DNA from: Actinomadura sp. NBRC 104412
GTDB lineage: Bacteria > Actinomycetota > Actinomycetes > Streptosporangiales > Streptosporangiaceae
Assembly: GCF_030269515.1 (NCBI RefSeq)
Contig: NZ_BSTM01000001.1
Coordinates: forward strand, 248,001-312,000
Direction: 5' to 3'
Length of the DNA stretch: 64,000 bases
Part shown: positions 25,511-34,280 of the stretch, piece by piece
How the letters are laid out: each line of letters opens with the position of its first letter
How positions within the stretch are numbered: position 1 is the first letter of the stretch
The notes under the pieces: model-generated
Databases searched by the model: none
Told to the model about the DNA's origin: nothing
Seen by the model: the letters and a program-made list of their open reading frames with translations, nothing else
Made by a program: the position numbers and the translations under genes

Positions 25511-25768
25511 ATGGTGCGCAAGAAGATGGAGGGGGACGAGACGCAGCGGCGTAAGAGGGCCCGGGAGGCACGGGCCGCGGGGTCCTCACCGAGCGCCGAA
25601 CACGTCACCACGGGCGCGTCCAAGCAGCTCCACACCCGTCCCGAGCATGAACGGCACCACCACGCCGAGCGGCTCGACAGCATTCACGAGGGCAAGCAGC
25701 AGGACTTCGGCCCCGACCCGAAGCCGGGCTACGGAGAGCCCTCGTCCAAGCGGCACCGCGACGACTGA
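25511..25768 (+). CDS. Small highly charged hypothetical protein
   Basis: An 85-aa hydrophilic, His/Arg/Glu-rich protein without membrane segments or any domain I recognise (MVRKKMEGDETQRRKRARE at the start, HTRPEHERHHHAERLDS in the middle). GGGGGGAACGAGC precedes ATG 25511. Low-complexity, probably disordered; nucleic-acid binding is possible from composition only. It converges with the MBL-like gene, 6 bp apart. Confidence 0.65.
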   Translation: MVRKKMEGDETQRRKRAREARAAGSSPSAEHVTTGASKQLHTRPEHERHHHAERLDSIHEGKQQDFGPDPKPGYGEPSSKRHRDD

Positions 25769-25774
25769 CCGGCT

Positions 25775-26386
25775 TCACGCGCGGTAGGCGCGCCCTTCGA
25801 CACCCCATTCGCCGAAGGGCGGGTTCTCGCCTCGGTCGATGGCGCGGATGCTGGGACGCCCGATGTGGGCGAACACCAGGCGCCGCACCCCGCGGCGCCG
25901 CGCCTCCTCGGCGGTGGCGAGGGCGGAGGCGTGGCCGCCGACGCCACGGGCGAACCGGATCGGCCGCCGCCACCCGGCCGCGTCCGCGAACATCAGGTCC
26001 GCGCCGCCCGCCCACGCGGGGAACTCCCAGAACTCCGGCGCCCAGACCGTACGGGCGCCGCCGGACTCGATCAGATAGCCGTAGGCCGGATGGGACGTGT
26101 GGACGACCGGCCGCGGCCCGATCCTCACGCCCGCGCGCTCGAACGCCGCGACGGCGGGCTCGACGCCCAGGCCGCGCTCCCGGCACACCCGCCGGATCTC
26201 GGGCATCAGCTCGGCGCGCCCGTCCGACACCAGCCAGGCCGCCACCGGGCCGGGCGGTGCCGCCTCCTCGCCGCCGTCCAGCATGACGCGGTACCGCCCG
26301 TACCGGACCAGCAGCCCGGCGGGCCGGAACCGGGGCGAGTTCATGGCGCCCACGCCCAGCAGCTCGAACGCCGCCGCGCGTGTCAC
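25775..26386 (-). CDS. Metallo-beta-lactamase-fold-like protein lacking the HxHxDH motif
   Basis: A 203-aa protein resembling short MBL-superfamily members: MNSPRFRPAGLLVRYGRYRVMLDGG at 15-39, VVHTSHPAYGYLIES near 93-107, DLMFADAAG near 130, and a C-terminal FAHIGRPSIRAIDRGE segment. The canonical HxHxDH zinc motif is not visible, so hydrolase activity is doubtful. GTG at 26386 overlaps the carboxylase stop (GTGA), which ties it to the acyl-CoA carboxylase as the second gene of a two-gene operon. Confidence 0.7.
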   Translation of the reverse strand: MTRAAAFELLGVGAMNSPRFRPAGLLVRYGRYRVMLDGGEEAAPPGPVAAWLVSDGRAELMPEIRRVCRERGLGVEPAVAAFERAGVRIGPRPVVHTSHPAYGYLIESGGARTVWAPEFWEFPAWAGGADLMFADAAGWRRPIRFARGVGGHASALATAEEARRRGVRRLVFAHIGRPSIRAIDRGENPPFGEWGVEGRAYRA

Positions 26387-29300
26387 CGGGTGAGCGCCTG
26401 GACCAGGACGGTACGGGTCTCGGCGGGGTCGATGACGTCGTCGATCTCGAAGGCCGCTGCCATGCTGAGGGCCTTACCCCGTTCGTAGGACTCGGCGACC
26501 AGCTCCTCGTACCGGGCCTGGCGTTCGGCGGGGTCGTCGATGGCCTCCAGCTCCTTGCGGTAGCCGAGGCGGACCGCGCCTTCCAGGCCCATCCCGCCGA
26601 ACTCGCCGGTCGGCCAGCTCACCGTGAGCAGCGGGGCCTTGAAGTCGCCTCCCGCCATCGCCATGGCGCCCAGCCCGTAGCCCTTGCGCAGGACGACCAT
26701 GCACACCGGGACGGTGAGCCGCGCCCCGGCCACGAACATCGCGCCGAAGCGGCGGACGGCGCCCGTCCGCTCGGTCTCGGGTCCGACCATGAACCCCGGC
26801 GTGTCGCAGAGGGAGACGACGGGAAGCCCCTGGGACTGGCAGAGCGTCAGGAACCGGGTGGCCTTGTCGGCGGCGTCCCCGTCGATCGCCCCGCCCAGGT
26901 GGCGGGGGTCGTTGGCGATGATCCCGACCGGGATCCCGCCGATCCTGGCCAGGGCCGTGACGATCCCCGCGCCGAAGCCCGCCCGCAGCTCCAGGACGCT
27001 GCCGGTGTCGGCCAGCGTCTCGATCACCGGCCGCACGTCGTAGACCCGCAGCCGGTTCTCCGGGACGAGATGCCGCAGGAGCCGCTGGTCGGCGCAGTCC
27101 CAGTCGTCCACGGGCCCCGCGAAGTAGGACAGGTACCGGCGGGCCGCGGCGACGGCCGCCGCGTCGTCGGGCACGAGAAGATCGACCACCCCGTTGGCCG
27201 CCTGCACCGGCATCGGCCCCACGTCGCCGGGCGCGACGACGCCGAGGCCCCCGCCCTCGATCATCGCGGGGCCGCCCATCCCGAGGCTCGCCTCCTCGGT
27301 GGCGATGATGACATCGCACACCCCGGCGAGCGCGGCGTTGCCCGCGAAGCAGTAGCCCGAGACGATCGCGACCGTCGGCACCCGTCCCGACAGGGCGGCG
27401 GCCATCCGGAACGTGGTCACGTCCAGGCCCGCGACGGACGCGGTGTCGGTGTCGCCGGGACGCCCGCCGCCGCCCTCCGCGAAGATCACCAGCGGCAGGC
27501 CGCGCCGGGCCGCCACGTCGAGCAGGCGGTCGGTCTTGCGGTGGTTCTGGAGGCCCTGCGTGCCCGCGAGGACCGTGTAGTCGTAGGACATCACCGCGCA
27601 CGGCCGTCCCCCGATGGTCGCGGTCCCGGCGACCAGGCCGTCGGCGGGGGTGTTGGCGATCAGGTCCTCCAGCGAGCGGCGGCGGCGCTGCGCCGCGATG
27701 GCGAGCGCGCCGTACTCGGTGAAGCTGCCGGGGTCGCACAGGTCGGCGAGGTTCTCCCGCGCCGTGCGCCGCCCCGCGTCGTGCCTGCGCCGCACGGCCG
27801 CGGGACGTCCCTCGTCCAGCCCGACGCGGTGCCGCTCGACGGTCTCGGCCAGGTCCGGGCGGACGCGGTCGAGGTCCACCTCGGCGGGGCCGGACGCCTC
27901 GGCCGCGAGCGCGGCGTCCTCCTCCAGGAACGCCACCGGCGCCGCGGCGGGCACCACGTCACCGGCCTTGACCGGCACGTCCCGCACGATGCCCGGCACG
28001 GGGGCCGTGACGACGTGCTCCATCTTCATGGCCTCAAGGACCAGCAGTTGCGTTCCCGCGGGGACGGCGTCGCCCGGCGCGGCGGAGACCTCCACCACGA
28101 CCCCCTGCTGCGGGCTCAAGACCGGCACCGTCCCGGAGGGCGCCACCGCCGGGGCGCCGGGAGCCTCTTCGGCCGCCTCGGTCAGCTCCGCCAGGTGCGC
28201 TTCCACGAAGTCGGTCGTGGCCGCCGCCGTGCCGAGCTCGGGACGGTCCAGCAGGGCGCGCAGCAGCGGGAGGTTGGTGTCCACCCCCTCGACGGCGAAG
28301 GCCGCGAGGGCGCGGGACGCCCGGCGCGCGACGCCGCGCGGCGAGCCGCCCGGATCGGTGACGATCACCTTGGCGAGCAGCGGGTCGTACCGGGGCCCGA
28401 CGGTGTCGCCGGTGCGGCCGTGGGTGTCGACGCGCACGTTCCGCCCGGTCGGCGGCTCGAACCGGGTGAGCGTCCCGGACGCGGGACGGACGGTGCCGTC
28501 CGCGAGCAGCGTCTCGGTGTTGACCCGCGCCTGCAAGGCGATGCCGCGCACGGCGGGCGGCGACGCCAGGCCGAGACCGGCGAGGGTCGCGCCGCCCGCG
28601 ACCAGCAGCCCGGTCTCGATCAGATCGACCCCGGTGACCTCCTCGGTCACCGTGTGCTCGACCTGGACGCGCGGGTTGACCTCAAGGAACGCGACCTCCG
28701 TGCCCGCGACCAGGAACTCGACGGTGCCGGCGCCCCGGTACGACAGCGCCCGGCCGAGCGCGAGCGCCGCCTCCCGCAGCCGCGCGGCCACGTCCGGGTC
28801 CAGGTCGGGCGCGGGTGCGATCTCGATCAGCTTCTGCCGCCGCCGTTGCAGCCCGCAGTCCCGGTCGGCGAGGTGGACGACCGCGCCGGTGCCGTCCCCG
28901 ACGATCTGGACCTCGATGTGGCGGGCGCCGCGCAGCAGCCGTTCGACGTAGAGGGAGCCGTCGCCGAAGGCGCGCTCGGCCTCGGACGCGGCGCGCTCGA
29001 ACGCCTCGGGCAGCGCGGCCGGGTCGGACACGGGCCGCATGCCGCGCCCGCCGCCGCCCGCGACCGCCTTGACCATGACGGCGCCGTGGTCGTCGAGGAA
29101 GGCGCGCGCCGTCGCCAGGTCGGTGGGTCCTTCGGTGGCGTCGAGCAGCGGGATGCCCAGGTCGCGCGCCAGGCGGCGGGCGCGCGTCTTGTCGCCGAGC
29201 AGGCGGAGCGTCTCGGGGCCCGGCCCCACGAAGGTGAGGCCGGCCTGCTCGCACCGCTCGGCGAACGCGGCGTTCTCCGAGAGGAACCCGTAGCCGGGGT

Positions 29301-29550
29301 GGACGGCGTCGCACCCGGTCCGTGCCGCCGCCTCGACGATCGCGGCCGCGTCCAGGTAGGCGGCGGGGCCGGAACCGTCCAGCGGGACGGCCTCGTCGGC
29401 GAGCCGCGCGTGCGCGGACCCGGCGTCGTCCGCCGCGTACACCGCCACGGACGGCACGCCCAGCGCAGCGGCGGCGTCCATGATCCGGACGGCGATCTCG
29501 CCCCGGTTGGCGACGAGCAGCCTGCCGAGGGGTGGGGTGGTCGGAGGCAC
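26383..29550 (-). CDS. Single-chain biotin-dependent acyl-CoA carboxylase
   Basis: A 1055-aa fusion of all three carboxylase functions. Residues 8-440 are biotin carboxylase (LLVANRGEIAVRIM; ATP-grasp loop VKAVAGGGGRGMR; EVNPRVQVEHTVTE). Residues about 490-565 are the biotin carrier with the biotinyl Lys in VLEAMKMEHVV. Residues about 590-1055 are carboxyltransferase with both halves (GLVAGTATIGGRPCAVMSYDYTV; VSLCDTPGFMVG). Most actinobacterial enzymes use separate alpha and beta chains, so this layout is less common. It carboxylates an acyl-CoA at the alpha carbon; specificity is unclear. GTG 29550 follows GGGAAAGGACG. Coupled to the MBL-like gene downstream. Confidence 0.92.
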   Translation of the reverse strand: MPPTTPPLGRLLVANRGEIAVRIMDAAAALGVPSVAVYAADDAGSAHARLADEAVPLDGSGPAAYLDAAAIVEAAARTGCDAVHPGYGFLSENAAFAERCEQAGLTFVGPGPETLRLLGDKTRARRLARDLGIPLLDATEGPTDLATARAFLDDHGAVMVKAVAGGGGRGMRPVSDPAALPEAFERAASEAERAFGDGSLYVERLLRGARHIEVQIVGDGTGAVVHLADRDCGLQRRRQKLIEIAPAPDLDPDVAARLREAALALGRALSYRGAGTVEFLVAGTEVAFLEVNPRVQVEHTVTEEVTGVDLIETGLLVAGGATLAGLGLASPPAVRGIALQARVNTETLLADGTVRPASGTLTRFEPPTGRNVRVDTHGRTGDTVGPRYDPLLAKVIVTDPGGSPRGVARRASRALAAFAVEGVDTNLPLLRALLDRPELGTAAATTDFVEAHLAELTEAAEEAPGAPAVAPSGTVPVLSPQQGVVVEVSAAPGDAVPAGTQLLVLEAMKMEHVVTAPVPGIVRDVPVKAGDVVPAAAPVAFLEEDAALAAEASGPAEVDLDRVRPDLAETVERHRVGLDEGRPAAVRRRHDAGRRTARENLADLCDPGSFTEYGALAIAAQRRRRSLEDLIANTPADGLVAGTATIGGRPCAVMSYDYTVLAGTQGLQNHRKTDRLLDVAARRGLPLVIFAEGGGGRPGDTDTASVAGLDVTTFRMAAALSGRVPTVAIVSGYCFAGNAALAGVCDVIIATEEASLGMGGPAMIEGGGLGVVAPGDVGPMPVQAANGVVDLLVPDDAAAVAAARRYLSYFAGPVDDWDCADQRLLRHLVPENRLRVYDVRPVIETLADTGSVLELRAGFGAGIVTALARIGGIPVGIIANDPRHLGGAIDGDAADKATRFLTLCQSQGLPVVSLCDTPGFMVGPETERTGAVRRFGAMFVAGARLTVPVCMVVLRKGYGLGAMAMAGGDFKAPLLTVSWPTGEFGGMGLEGAVRLGYRKELEAIDDPAERQARYEELVAESYERGKALSMAAAFEIDDVIDPAETRTVLVQALTR

Positions 29551-29588
29551 GTGCGTCCTTTCCCTCCCGGACCGGATCCTCCCGGACC

Positions 29589-29603
29589 GGTACGAGCGGT
29601 ACC
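29589..29603. promoter_or_regulatory. Inverted repeat upstream of the acyl-CoA carboxylase
   Basis: GGTAC-gagcg-GTACC is a perfect 5-5-5 inverted repeat, 39 bp before the carboxylase start. The distance suits a repressor operator near the promoter. No regulator gene is adjacent, so the binding protein is unknown. Confidence 0.35.
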
Positions 29604-29809
29604 TTACGTCCTCGCCCCGCCACCGCCGCGTCCACCTCGCTCCCACGAGACCTCGGCGCCCCGTCCGGTCGATGGTCTCGGCCGTCGGCGGCATCCGGCT
29701 GGGCCGGCACACGCTGCAACGCATCGGCGGCCTGGAGAGCCTGGTGGACGAGCGCTGAGCGCGCCGCGGGGGTGGGTATGCCCTGGTGATGCGCGGGGAG
29801 GTGGGACGT

Positions 29810-30865
29810 ATGGACGACGAGATGCCGCAACCGGCGCCCGAGGCGCTGTTGCTGGACATGACATGGGGGACGCTGGTGTCCCAGTCCCTCAGCGCGGCGG
29901 CCGAGCTGGGGGTCGCCGACGCGCTGGCGGACGGGCCACGGGCCGTCGAGGACATCGCCGCGGAGGTGGGGGCGGACGCGCCGTCCCTGTACCGCCTCCT
30001 GCGGGCGCTGTCGGATCTGGGGGTGTTCGAGGAGCTCGACGGGCGGCGTTTCGCCTCGACGCCGCTGGGCGAGGCGCTCCGGGACGGCGTGCCCGGGTCG
30101 CTCCGAAACTGGGCGATCATGCTCGGCCGCCCGTTCCACCGCTACGCGTGGACGGGCCTGGTGGACAGCGTCCGGACGGGACGGTCGGCGTTCGAGCAGG
30201 TGAACGGCCGCATCCTGATGGACTACCTGCGGGATCACCCCGAGGACGCCCGGATCATGGACAGGGCCATGACCGAGGTGTCGGGCGGGTCCGCGGTCGC
30301 GGCGATCGCCGCCCGCCACGACTTCGGCCCCGCCCGGACGGTGGTGGACGTCGGCGGCGGCCAGGGCGGGCTGCTCGCGGCGATCCTGGCCGCCAACCCG
30401 GGGATCCGCGGCGTGCTGTACGACCTGCCCGACGTGGTCGAAGGGCAGATCGTCGACGCGGCCGGGGTCGGTGACCGCTGCGACTACCGGGGCGGCAGCT
30501 TCTTCGACTCGGTGCCCGCGGGCGGCGACGTGTACGTGCTGTCGAACATCCTGCACGACTGGGACGACGACAGGTCCGTCCGGATCCTGCGGAACTGCCG
30601 CGAGGCCATGAACCCGGGCGGCCGGGTGCTGCTGGCCGAGGCGGTGCTCCCCGACGGGCGCGAGCCGTCCCGGGCCAAGCTGATCGACCTGGAGATGCTG
30701 GTCATCGCGCCCCGTGGCGCCCGGCAGCGCACCGAGAGCGAGTTCCGGGACCTGTTCGCCCGCTCCGGGCTGCGGCTGTCCAGGGTCATCCCGGCGGATG
30801 GGATGCCGTTCTCCCTCGTGGAGGCGGAGGCCGCAGGCACGGACCAGAGGACGGACGCGGGCTAG
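29810..30865 (+). CDS. SAM-dependent O-methyltransferase (plant/hydroxyindole OMT-like)
   Basis: A 351-aa class I methyltransferase with the small-molecule OMT architecture: N-terminal winged-helix dimerisation domain (residues 20-95, LLRALSDLGVFEEL) and C-terminal Rossmann domain with the SAM motif VVDVGGGQGGLLAAIL near 178-193. The catalytic-base region NILHDWDDD near 250-258 has the His typical of these enzymes. Start taken at ATG 29810 (GGGGAGG 8 bases upstream) rather than ATG 29789. Such enzymes methylate phenolic or polyketide hydroxyls. No biosynthetic cluster surrounds it; it converges with the quinone reductase gene by 4 bp. Confidence 0.88.
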   Translation: MDDEMPQPAPEALLLDMTWGTLVSQSLSAAAELGVADALADGPRAVEDIAAEVGADAPSLYRLLRALSDLGVFEELDGRRFASTPLGEALRDGVPGSLRNWAIMLGRPFHRYAWTGLVDSVRTGRSAFEQVNGRILMDYLRDHPEDARIMDRAMTEVSGGSAVAAIAARHDFGPARTVVDVGGGQGGLLAAILAANPGIRGVLYDLPDVVEGQIVDAAGVGDRCDYRGGSFFDSVPAGGDVYVLSNILHDWDDDRSVRILRNCREAMNPGGRVLLAEAVLPDGREPSRAKLIDLEMLVIAPRGARQRTESEFRDLFARSGLRLSRVIPADGMPFSLVEAEAAGTDQRTDAG

Positions 30866-31824
30866 GGGATCAGCAGCAGCTTGCCGGTGGTGCGGCGGGC
30901 CTCGAGGTCCTCGTGGGCGGCGCGGGCGTCGGCCACGTCGTACCGGTGGCCGATGTGGACGCGCAGGTCGCCGGACGCGACCCACCCGTACACCGCGGTG
31001 GCCCGTTCGAGCAGTTCCTCTCGGGTGTGGGTGTAGTGGTACAGCGTGGGACGGGTGAGGAAGAGCGAGCCCGCGGTGTTGAGCCGCTGCGGGTCCACGG
31101 GTTCGACGCGCCCGCCCGCCGCGCCGTACAGCACCATCATGCCGCGCCGGCGCAGGCTGGCCAGGCTGCCGTCGAAGGTGGGCGCGCCGACGCCGTCGTA
31201 GACGACGGCCACGCCCTCGCCGCCGGTGAGCCGCCGCACCTCCTCGGCGAACCCGTCGTAGCCGACGATCTCGTCCGCCCCGGCGTCCCGGGCCGTCTTC
31301 TCCTTCTCCGGTGTGGAGACGGTTCCGATGACCCGGGCGCCGAGGAGTTTGCAGAGCTGGACCAGCAGCAGGCCCATCCCGCCCGCCGCGGCGTGCACGA
31401 GGACGGTGTCGCCCGGCCTCACCTGGTCCGTGGACCGCGTCAGGTACTCCGCCGTGACGCCCTGCAACAGCGAGGCCGCCGCGACTTGCAGGTCCACCTC
31501 GTCGGGGACGGGCACCACCAGATCGGCCGGGACGGCGGCGTACTGCGCGTACGATCCGGGCACGTTGACCCATGCCACCCGGTCGCCGACGGAGAAGTCC
31601 GTCACGCCCTCACCGAGCGCCGCGACGGTGCCGGCGCCCTCGACGCCCGGCACGTACGGCGTCGGCTGCGGGTAGGCGCCCGTCCTGAAGTACACGTCGA
31701 TGTAGTTGACGCCGCTCGCCGCCAGTTCGATGAGCACCTCGCCCGGACCGGGGACGGGGTCCTCGCGTTCGGTGGCCTCCAGGACCTCGGGGCCGCCGTT
31801 ACGGCTGACGACGATCGCGCGCAT
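30862..31824 (-). CDS. NADPH:quinone oxidoreductase family (zeta-crystallin-like MDR) protein
   Basis: A 320-aa MDR enzyme without zinc ligands: N-terminal GroES-like domain (GPGEVLIELAASGVNYIDVYFRTGAYPQP), Rossmann motif VLVHAAAGGMGLLLVQLCKLLGA near 143-165, and GYDGFAEEVRRLTGGEGVAVVYDGVG further on. These enzymes reduce quinones or enones with NADPH as a stress response. CAGGAGCACAGT precedes the ATG at 31824. A perfect 13-bp palindrome lies 16 bp upstream of the start. Confidence 0.92.
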   Translation of the reverse strand: MRAIVVSRNGGPEVLEATEREDPVPGPGEVLIELAASGVNYIDVYFRTGAYPQPTPYVPGVEGAGTVAALGEGVTDFSVGDRVAWVNVPGSYAQYAAVPADLVVPVPDEVDLQVAAASLLQGVTAEYLTRSTDQVRPGDTVLVHAAAGGMGLLLVQLCKLLGARVIGTVSTPEKEKTARDAGADEIVGYDGFAEEVRRLTGGEGVAVVYDGVGAPTFDGSLASLRRRGMMVLYGAAGGRVEPVDPQRLNTAGSLFLTRPTLYHYTHTREELLERATAVYGWVASGDLRVHIGHRYDVADARAAHEDLEARRTTGKLLLIP

Positions 31825-31839
31825 ACTGTGCTCCTGCGG

Positions 31840-31852
31840 ACGTACGGTACGT
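31840..31852. promoter_or_regulatory. Palindromic operator candidate upstream of quinone oxidoreductase
   Basis: ACGTAC-G-GTACGT, a perfect 6-1-6 palindrome, ends 16 bp before the oxidoreductase start codon, overlapping the expected promoter or leader. The layout is typical of TetR/QacR-like repression. No regulator gene is adjacent. Confidence 0.45.
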
Positions 31853-31885
31853 TTCGTCAGACCGTAGCCGGTTTGGCATCCGCCG

Positions 31886-33190
31886 TCAGTTCACCCCCTG
31901 AGGGGACGACCCCTCAGACTCCCCGGCAAGAGCAGGACTGACCGACCCCCTCCACTCCGCTGGCGCTCCGCTCCGGGTGCCGGTCAGTCCCGCAGCTTCC
32001 CGCAGCGCGTCGGCCCGGTCGGTGCGCTCCCACGGCAGGTCGACGTCGGTGCGGCCGAAGTGCCCGTACGCGGAGGTCGGCGAGTAGATGGGGCGGTGCA
32101 GTTCCAGATAGCGGCGGAACGCGGCGGGGCGCAGGTCGAAGTGGTCGGCCACCAGCTTCTCGATGACCTTGGGGCTGACCCGCTCGGTGCCGAAGGTGTC
32201 GACCAGCACCGACACCGGCCTGGCCACGCCGATCGCGTAGGCCACCTGGACCTCGGCGCGCTTGGCGAGCCCCGCGGCCACGATGTTCTTGGCGGCGTAC
32301 CGGGCGGCGTAGGCGGCGGACCGGTCGACCTTGGAGGGGTCCTTGCCGGAGAACGCGCCGCCGCCGTGCCGGGCGTAGCCGCCGTAGGTGTCCACGATGA
32401 TCTTGCGTCCGGTCAGGCCCGCGTCGCCCACCGGGCCGCCGATCACGAACCGTCCGGTGGGGTTGACCAGCAGGTCACGGCGCAGCGCCTCGGGGTCGTA
32501 GAAGCCCTCGGGAAGGGTCGCGGTGACCACGTGCTCCCACAGGTCGGCGCGGATCTGCTCGTTGTCCGCGTCCTCGGCGTGCTGGGTGGAGATCAGCACC
32601 CGCTCGACCGCGACCGGGACGTCGTCCACGTAGCGGACCGTCACCTGGGTCTTGCCGTCGGGACGCAGGTAGCCGATGGTGCCGTCCTTGCGGACCTCCG
32701 CCAGCCGCCGGGCCAGCCGGTGCGCCAGCGCGATCGGCATCGGCATCAGCTCGGGGGTGTCGTCGGTGGCGTAGCCGAACATCATCCCCTGGTCGCCCGC
32801 GCCGGCCCGGTCCAGCTCGTCCTCGGACTGGCCGCCACGGTGCTCGTGCGCGGAGTCGACGCCCTGGGCGATGTCGGGCGACTGCTTGTCCAGGGCCACC
32901 AGCACCGCGCAGGAGTTGCCGTCGAAGCCGTACGCGGGGTCGTCATAGCCGATCGCGTTGACGGTGTCCCGGACGATCTTGGTGTAGTCGAGCTGCTCCG
33001 GCGTGGTGATCTCACCGGCCACGACGACCATGCCGGTGGTCAGCAGGGTCTCGCACGCCACCCGCGAGTTCGGGTCGGCGGCCAGGGCGGCGTCCAGGAC
33101 GGCGTCCGACACCGCGTCGGCCATCTTGTCCGGATGCCCCTCGGTGACGGACTCGGAGGTGAAGAGGTAGTCGCGGGAAACGGCCGGCAT
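31886..33190 (-). CDS. metK: S-adenosylmethionine synthetase
   Basis: A 434-aa MetK that makes SAM from methionine and ATP. Signatures: [20 protein letters not shown] (residues 10-29, ATP-binding His), the [14 protein letters not shown] loop near 130-143, [19 protein letters not shown] near 278-296. The C-terminus extends about 30 residues beyond the usual end. It is the last gene of the five-gene methyl operon, one base after the core-MetE stop. A hairpin overlaps its last codons. A MetK inside a dedicated methyl operon suggests a second or specialised SAM supply if another metK exists elsewhere; I cannot see that from this window. Confidence 0.96.
   Translation of the reverse strand: MPAVSRDYLFTSESVTEGHPDKMADAVSDAVLDAALAADPNSRVACETLLTTGMVVVAGEITTPEQLDYTKIVRDTVNAIGYDDPAYGFDGNSCAVLVALDKQSPDIAQGVDSAHEHRGGQSEDELDRAGAGDQGMMFGYATDDTPELMPMPIALAHRLARRLAEVRKDGTIGYLRPDGKTQVTVRYVDDVPVAVERVLISTQHAEDADNEQIRADLWEHVVTATLPEGFYDPEALRRDLLVNPTGRFVIGGPVGDAGLTGRKIIVDTYGGYARHGGGAFSGKDPSKVDRSAAYAARYAAKNIVAAGLAKRAEVQVAYAIGVARPVSVLVDTFGTERVSPKVIEKLVADHFDLRPAAFRRYLELHRPIYSPTSAYGHFGRTDVDLPWERTDRADALREAAGLTGTRSGAPAEWRGSVSPALAGESEGSSPQGVN
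31898..31917 (-). terminator. Hairpin in the 3' end of metK
   Basis: CTGAGGGG and CCCCTCAG form a perfect 8-bp stem with a 4-base loop, ten bases upstream of the metK stop codon on the transcript. It could end the methyl operon or stabilise its 3' end. No T-run follows. Confidence 0.35.
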
Positions 33191-33191
33191 A

Positions 33192-34277
33192 TCAGGCTCC
33201 TTGCGCGAGTGGTTCGGTGATCGGCGTGGACGTGCTGTCGGTGGCGGGGCCCAGTTCGCGGCGGACGGCCGCGGTGCCCTCCACCATGGCGGCGAGCTTG
33301 GCCCTGGCGACCGCCCCGGTCAGGTTGCGCAGGCCGCAGTCGGGGTTGACCACCAGCCGGTCGGCGGGCACCAGCTCCAGGGCGTTGCGGATCCGGTTGG
33401 CGATCAGCTCGGGGGTCTCCACCTCGGCGCTCTTGACGTCCAGGACGCCGAGGCCGAGGTCGCGGTCCCAGCCGAACTTGCGCACGACCGGCAGGTCCTC
33501 CTGGCCCTTGCGGGCGAACTCCAGCACGAGCTGGTCGACCGTGGTGTCCAGGACGGCGGGGAACAGGAAGTCGTAGTGGCCCTCCCACAACGGGCGAGCG
33601 TAGCGGTTGCCGTAGCAAACGTGCAGCGCCCAGGTGACGTCCACGCCCTCGGTCACCACATTGATCGCCTCGATCGCCGTGACCACCTGGTCGGGGTAGC
33701 CGGCCAGGAACGGTTCGTCGATCTGGAGCAGCGTCGCGCCGCGCTCGGCCAGGGCGCGCGCCTCGGCGTTGAGCATCCGCGCCAGCGCGCGCACCAGCTC
33801 GCGGTCGTCCCGGTACGCCTCGTCCCGCACCCGGCGGGACAGCGAGAACGGGCCGGTGAAGGAGAACTTGATGGGCGCCGAGGTCTGGGACGCGGTGAAG
33901 GCGTAGTCGTCGGCCAGCCTCAGCGGCGGCGCGTCGAAGGAGCCGGGCAGCGGGGCGGGCAGCGTCGCGTCGTAGTAGTCGAAGGAGAAGTCCTTGGACG
34001 TCTCCGCGAGCCGGATGCCCGGGGTGCGCGCGAGGAAGTAGTCGATGTCGTTGTCGCGGCGCAGCTCGCCGTCCGACACGATGTCGATGCCCGCCAGCTC
34101 CTGGTCGCGCAGCGCCGCCTTGATGGCCATCTCGTGCACGTCGGTGAGCTGCGCCAGGCTCATCCTGCCCCGGTAGTAGTCGGTCTTGAGGCGTTCCATC
34201 CACTCGGGCACCGGATACGAGCCGACCACGGTGGTCGGCAGCAACGGCACCCCCGCCATCGCCTTGCCGTGCGCCAT
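33192..34277 (-). CDS. Cobalamin-independent methionine synthase catalytic-domain protein (core-MetE) in methyl operon
   Basis: A 361-aa protein corresponding to the catalytic C-terminal barrel of MetE only. The zinc/homocysteine ligands are retained: His and Cys in LHVCYGN, Glu in LVLEFARKG, Cys in NPDCGLRNL. The N-terminal half of MetE, needed for triglutamyl-folate binding in classical enzymes, is absent. It sits between a MidA-like methyltransferase gene and metK, with MetF and MetV-like genes upstream. The expected product, methionine, would feed MetK directly. Whether methyl comes from methyl-THF, a corrinoid protein or another donor is unknown. ATG 34259 is an alternative start. Confidence 0.88.
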   Translation of the reverse strand: MAHGKAMAGVPLLPTTVVGSYPVPEWMERLKTDYYRGRMSLAQLTDVHEMAIKAALRDQELAGIDIVSDGELRRDNDIDYFLARTPGIRLAETSKDFSFDYYDATLPAPLPGSFDAPPLRLADDYAFTASQTSAPIKFSFTGPFSLSRRVRDEAYRDDRELVRALARMLNAEARALAERGATLLQIDEPFLAGYPDQVVTAIEAINVVTEGVDVTWALHVCYGNRYARPLWEGHYDFLFPAVLDTTVDQLVLEFARKGQEDLPVVRKFGWDRDLGLGVLDVKSAEVETPELIANRIRNALELVPADRLVVNPDCGLRNLTGAVARAKLAAMVEGTAAVRRELGPATDSTSTPITEPLAQGA

Positions 34278-34280
34278 CCG

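Noticed and set aside
29675-29758. Short plus-strand frame (VGGIRLGRHTLQRIGGLES) between the carboxylase and O-methyltransferase genes.
   Set aside because: It might be the C-terminus of an eroded gene, but I recognise no family, there is no start with a ribosome site and the segment is only about 28 codons.
26380-30474. Plus-strand open frame of 1364 codons across the acyl-CoA carboxylase.
   Set aside because: Antisense artefact of codon bias; it also runs through the promoter and into the O-methyltransferase gene in the wrong frame.
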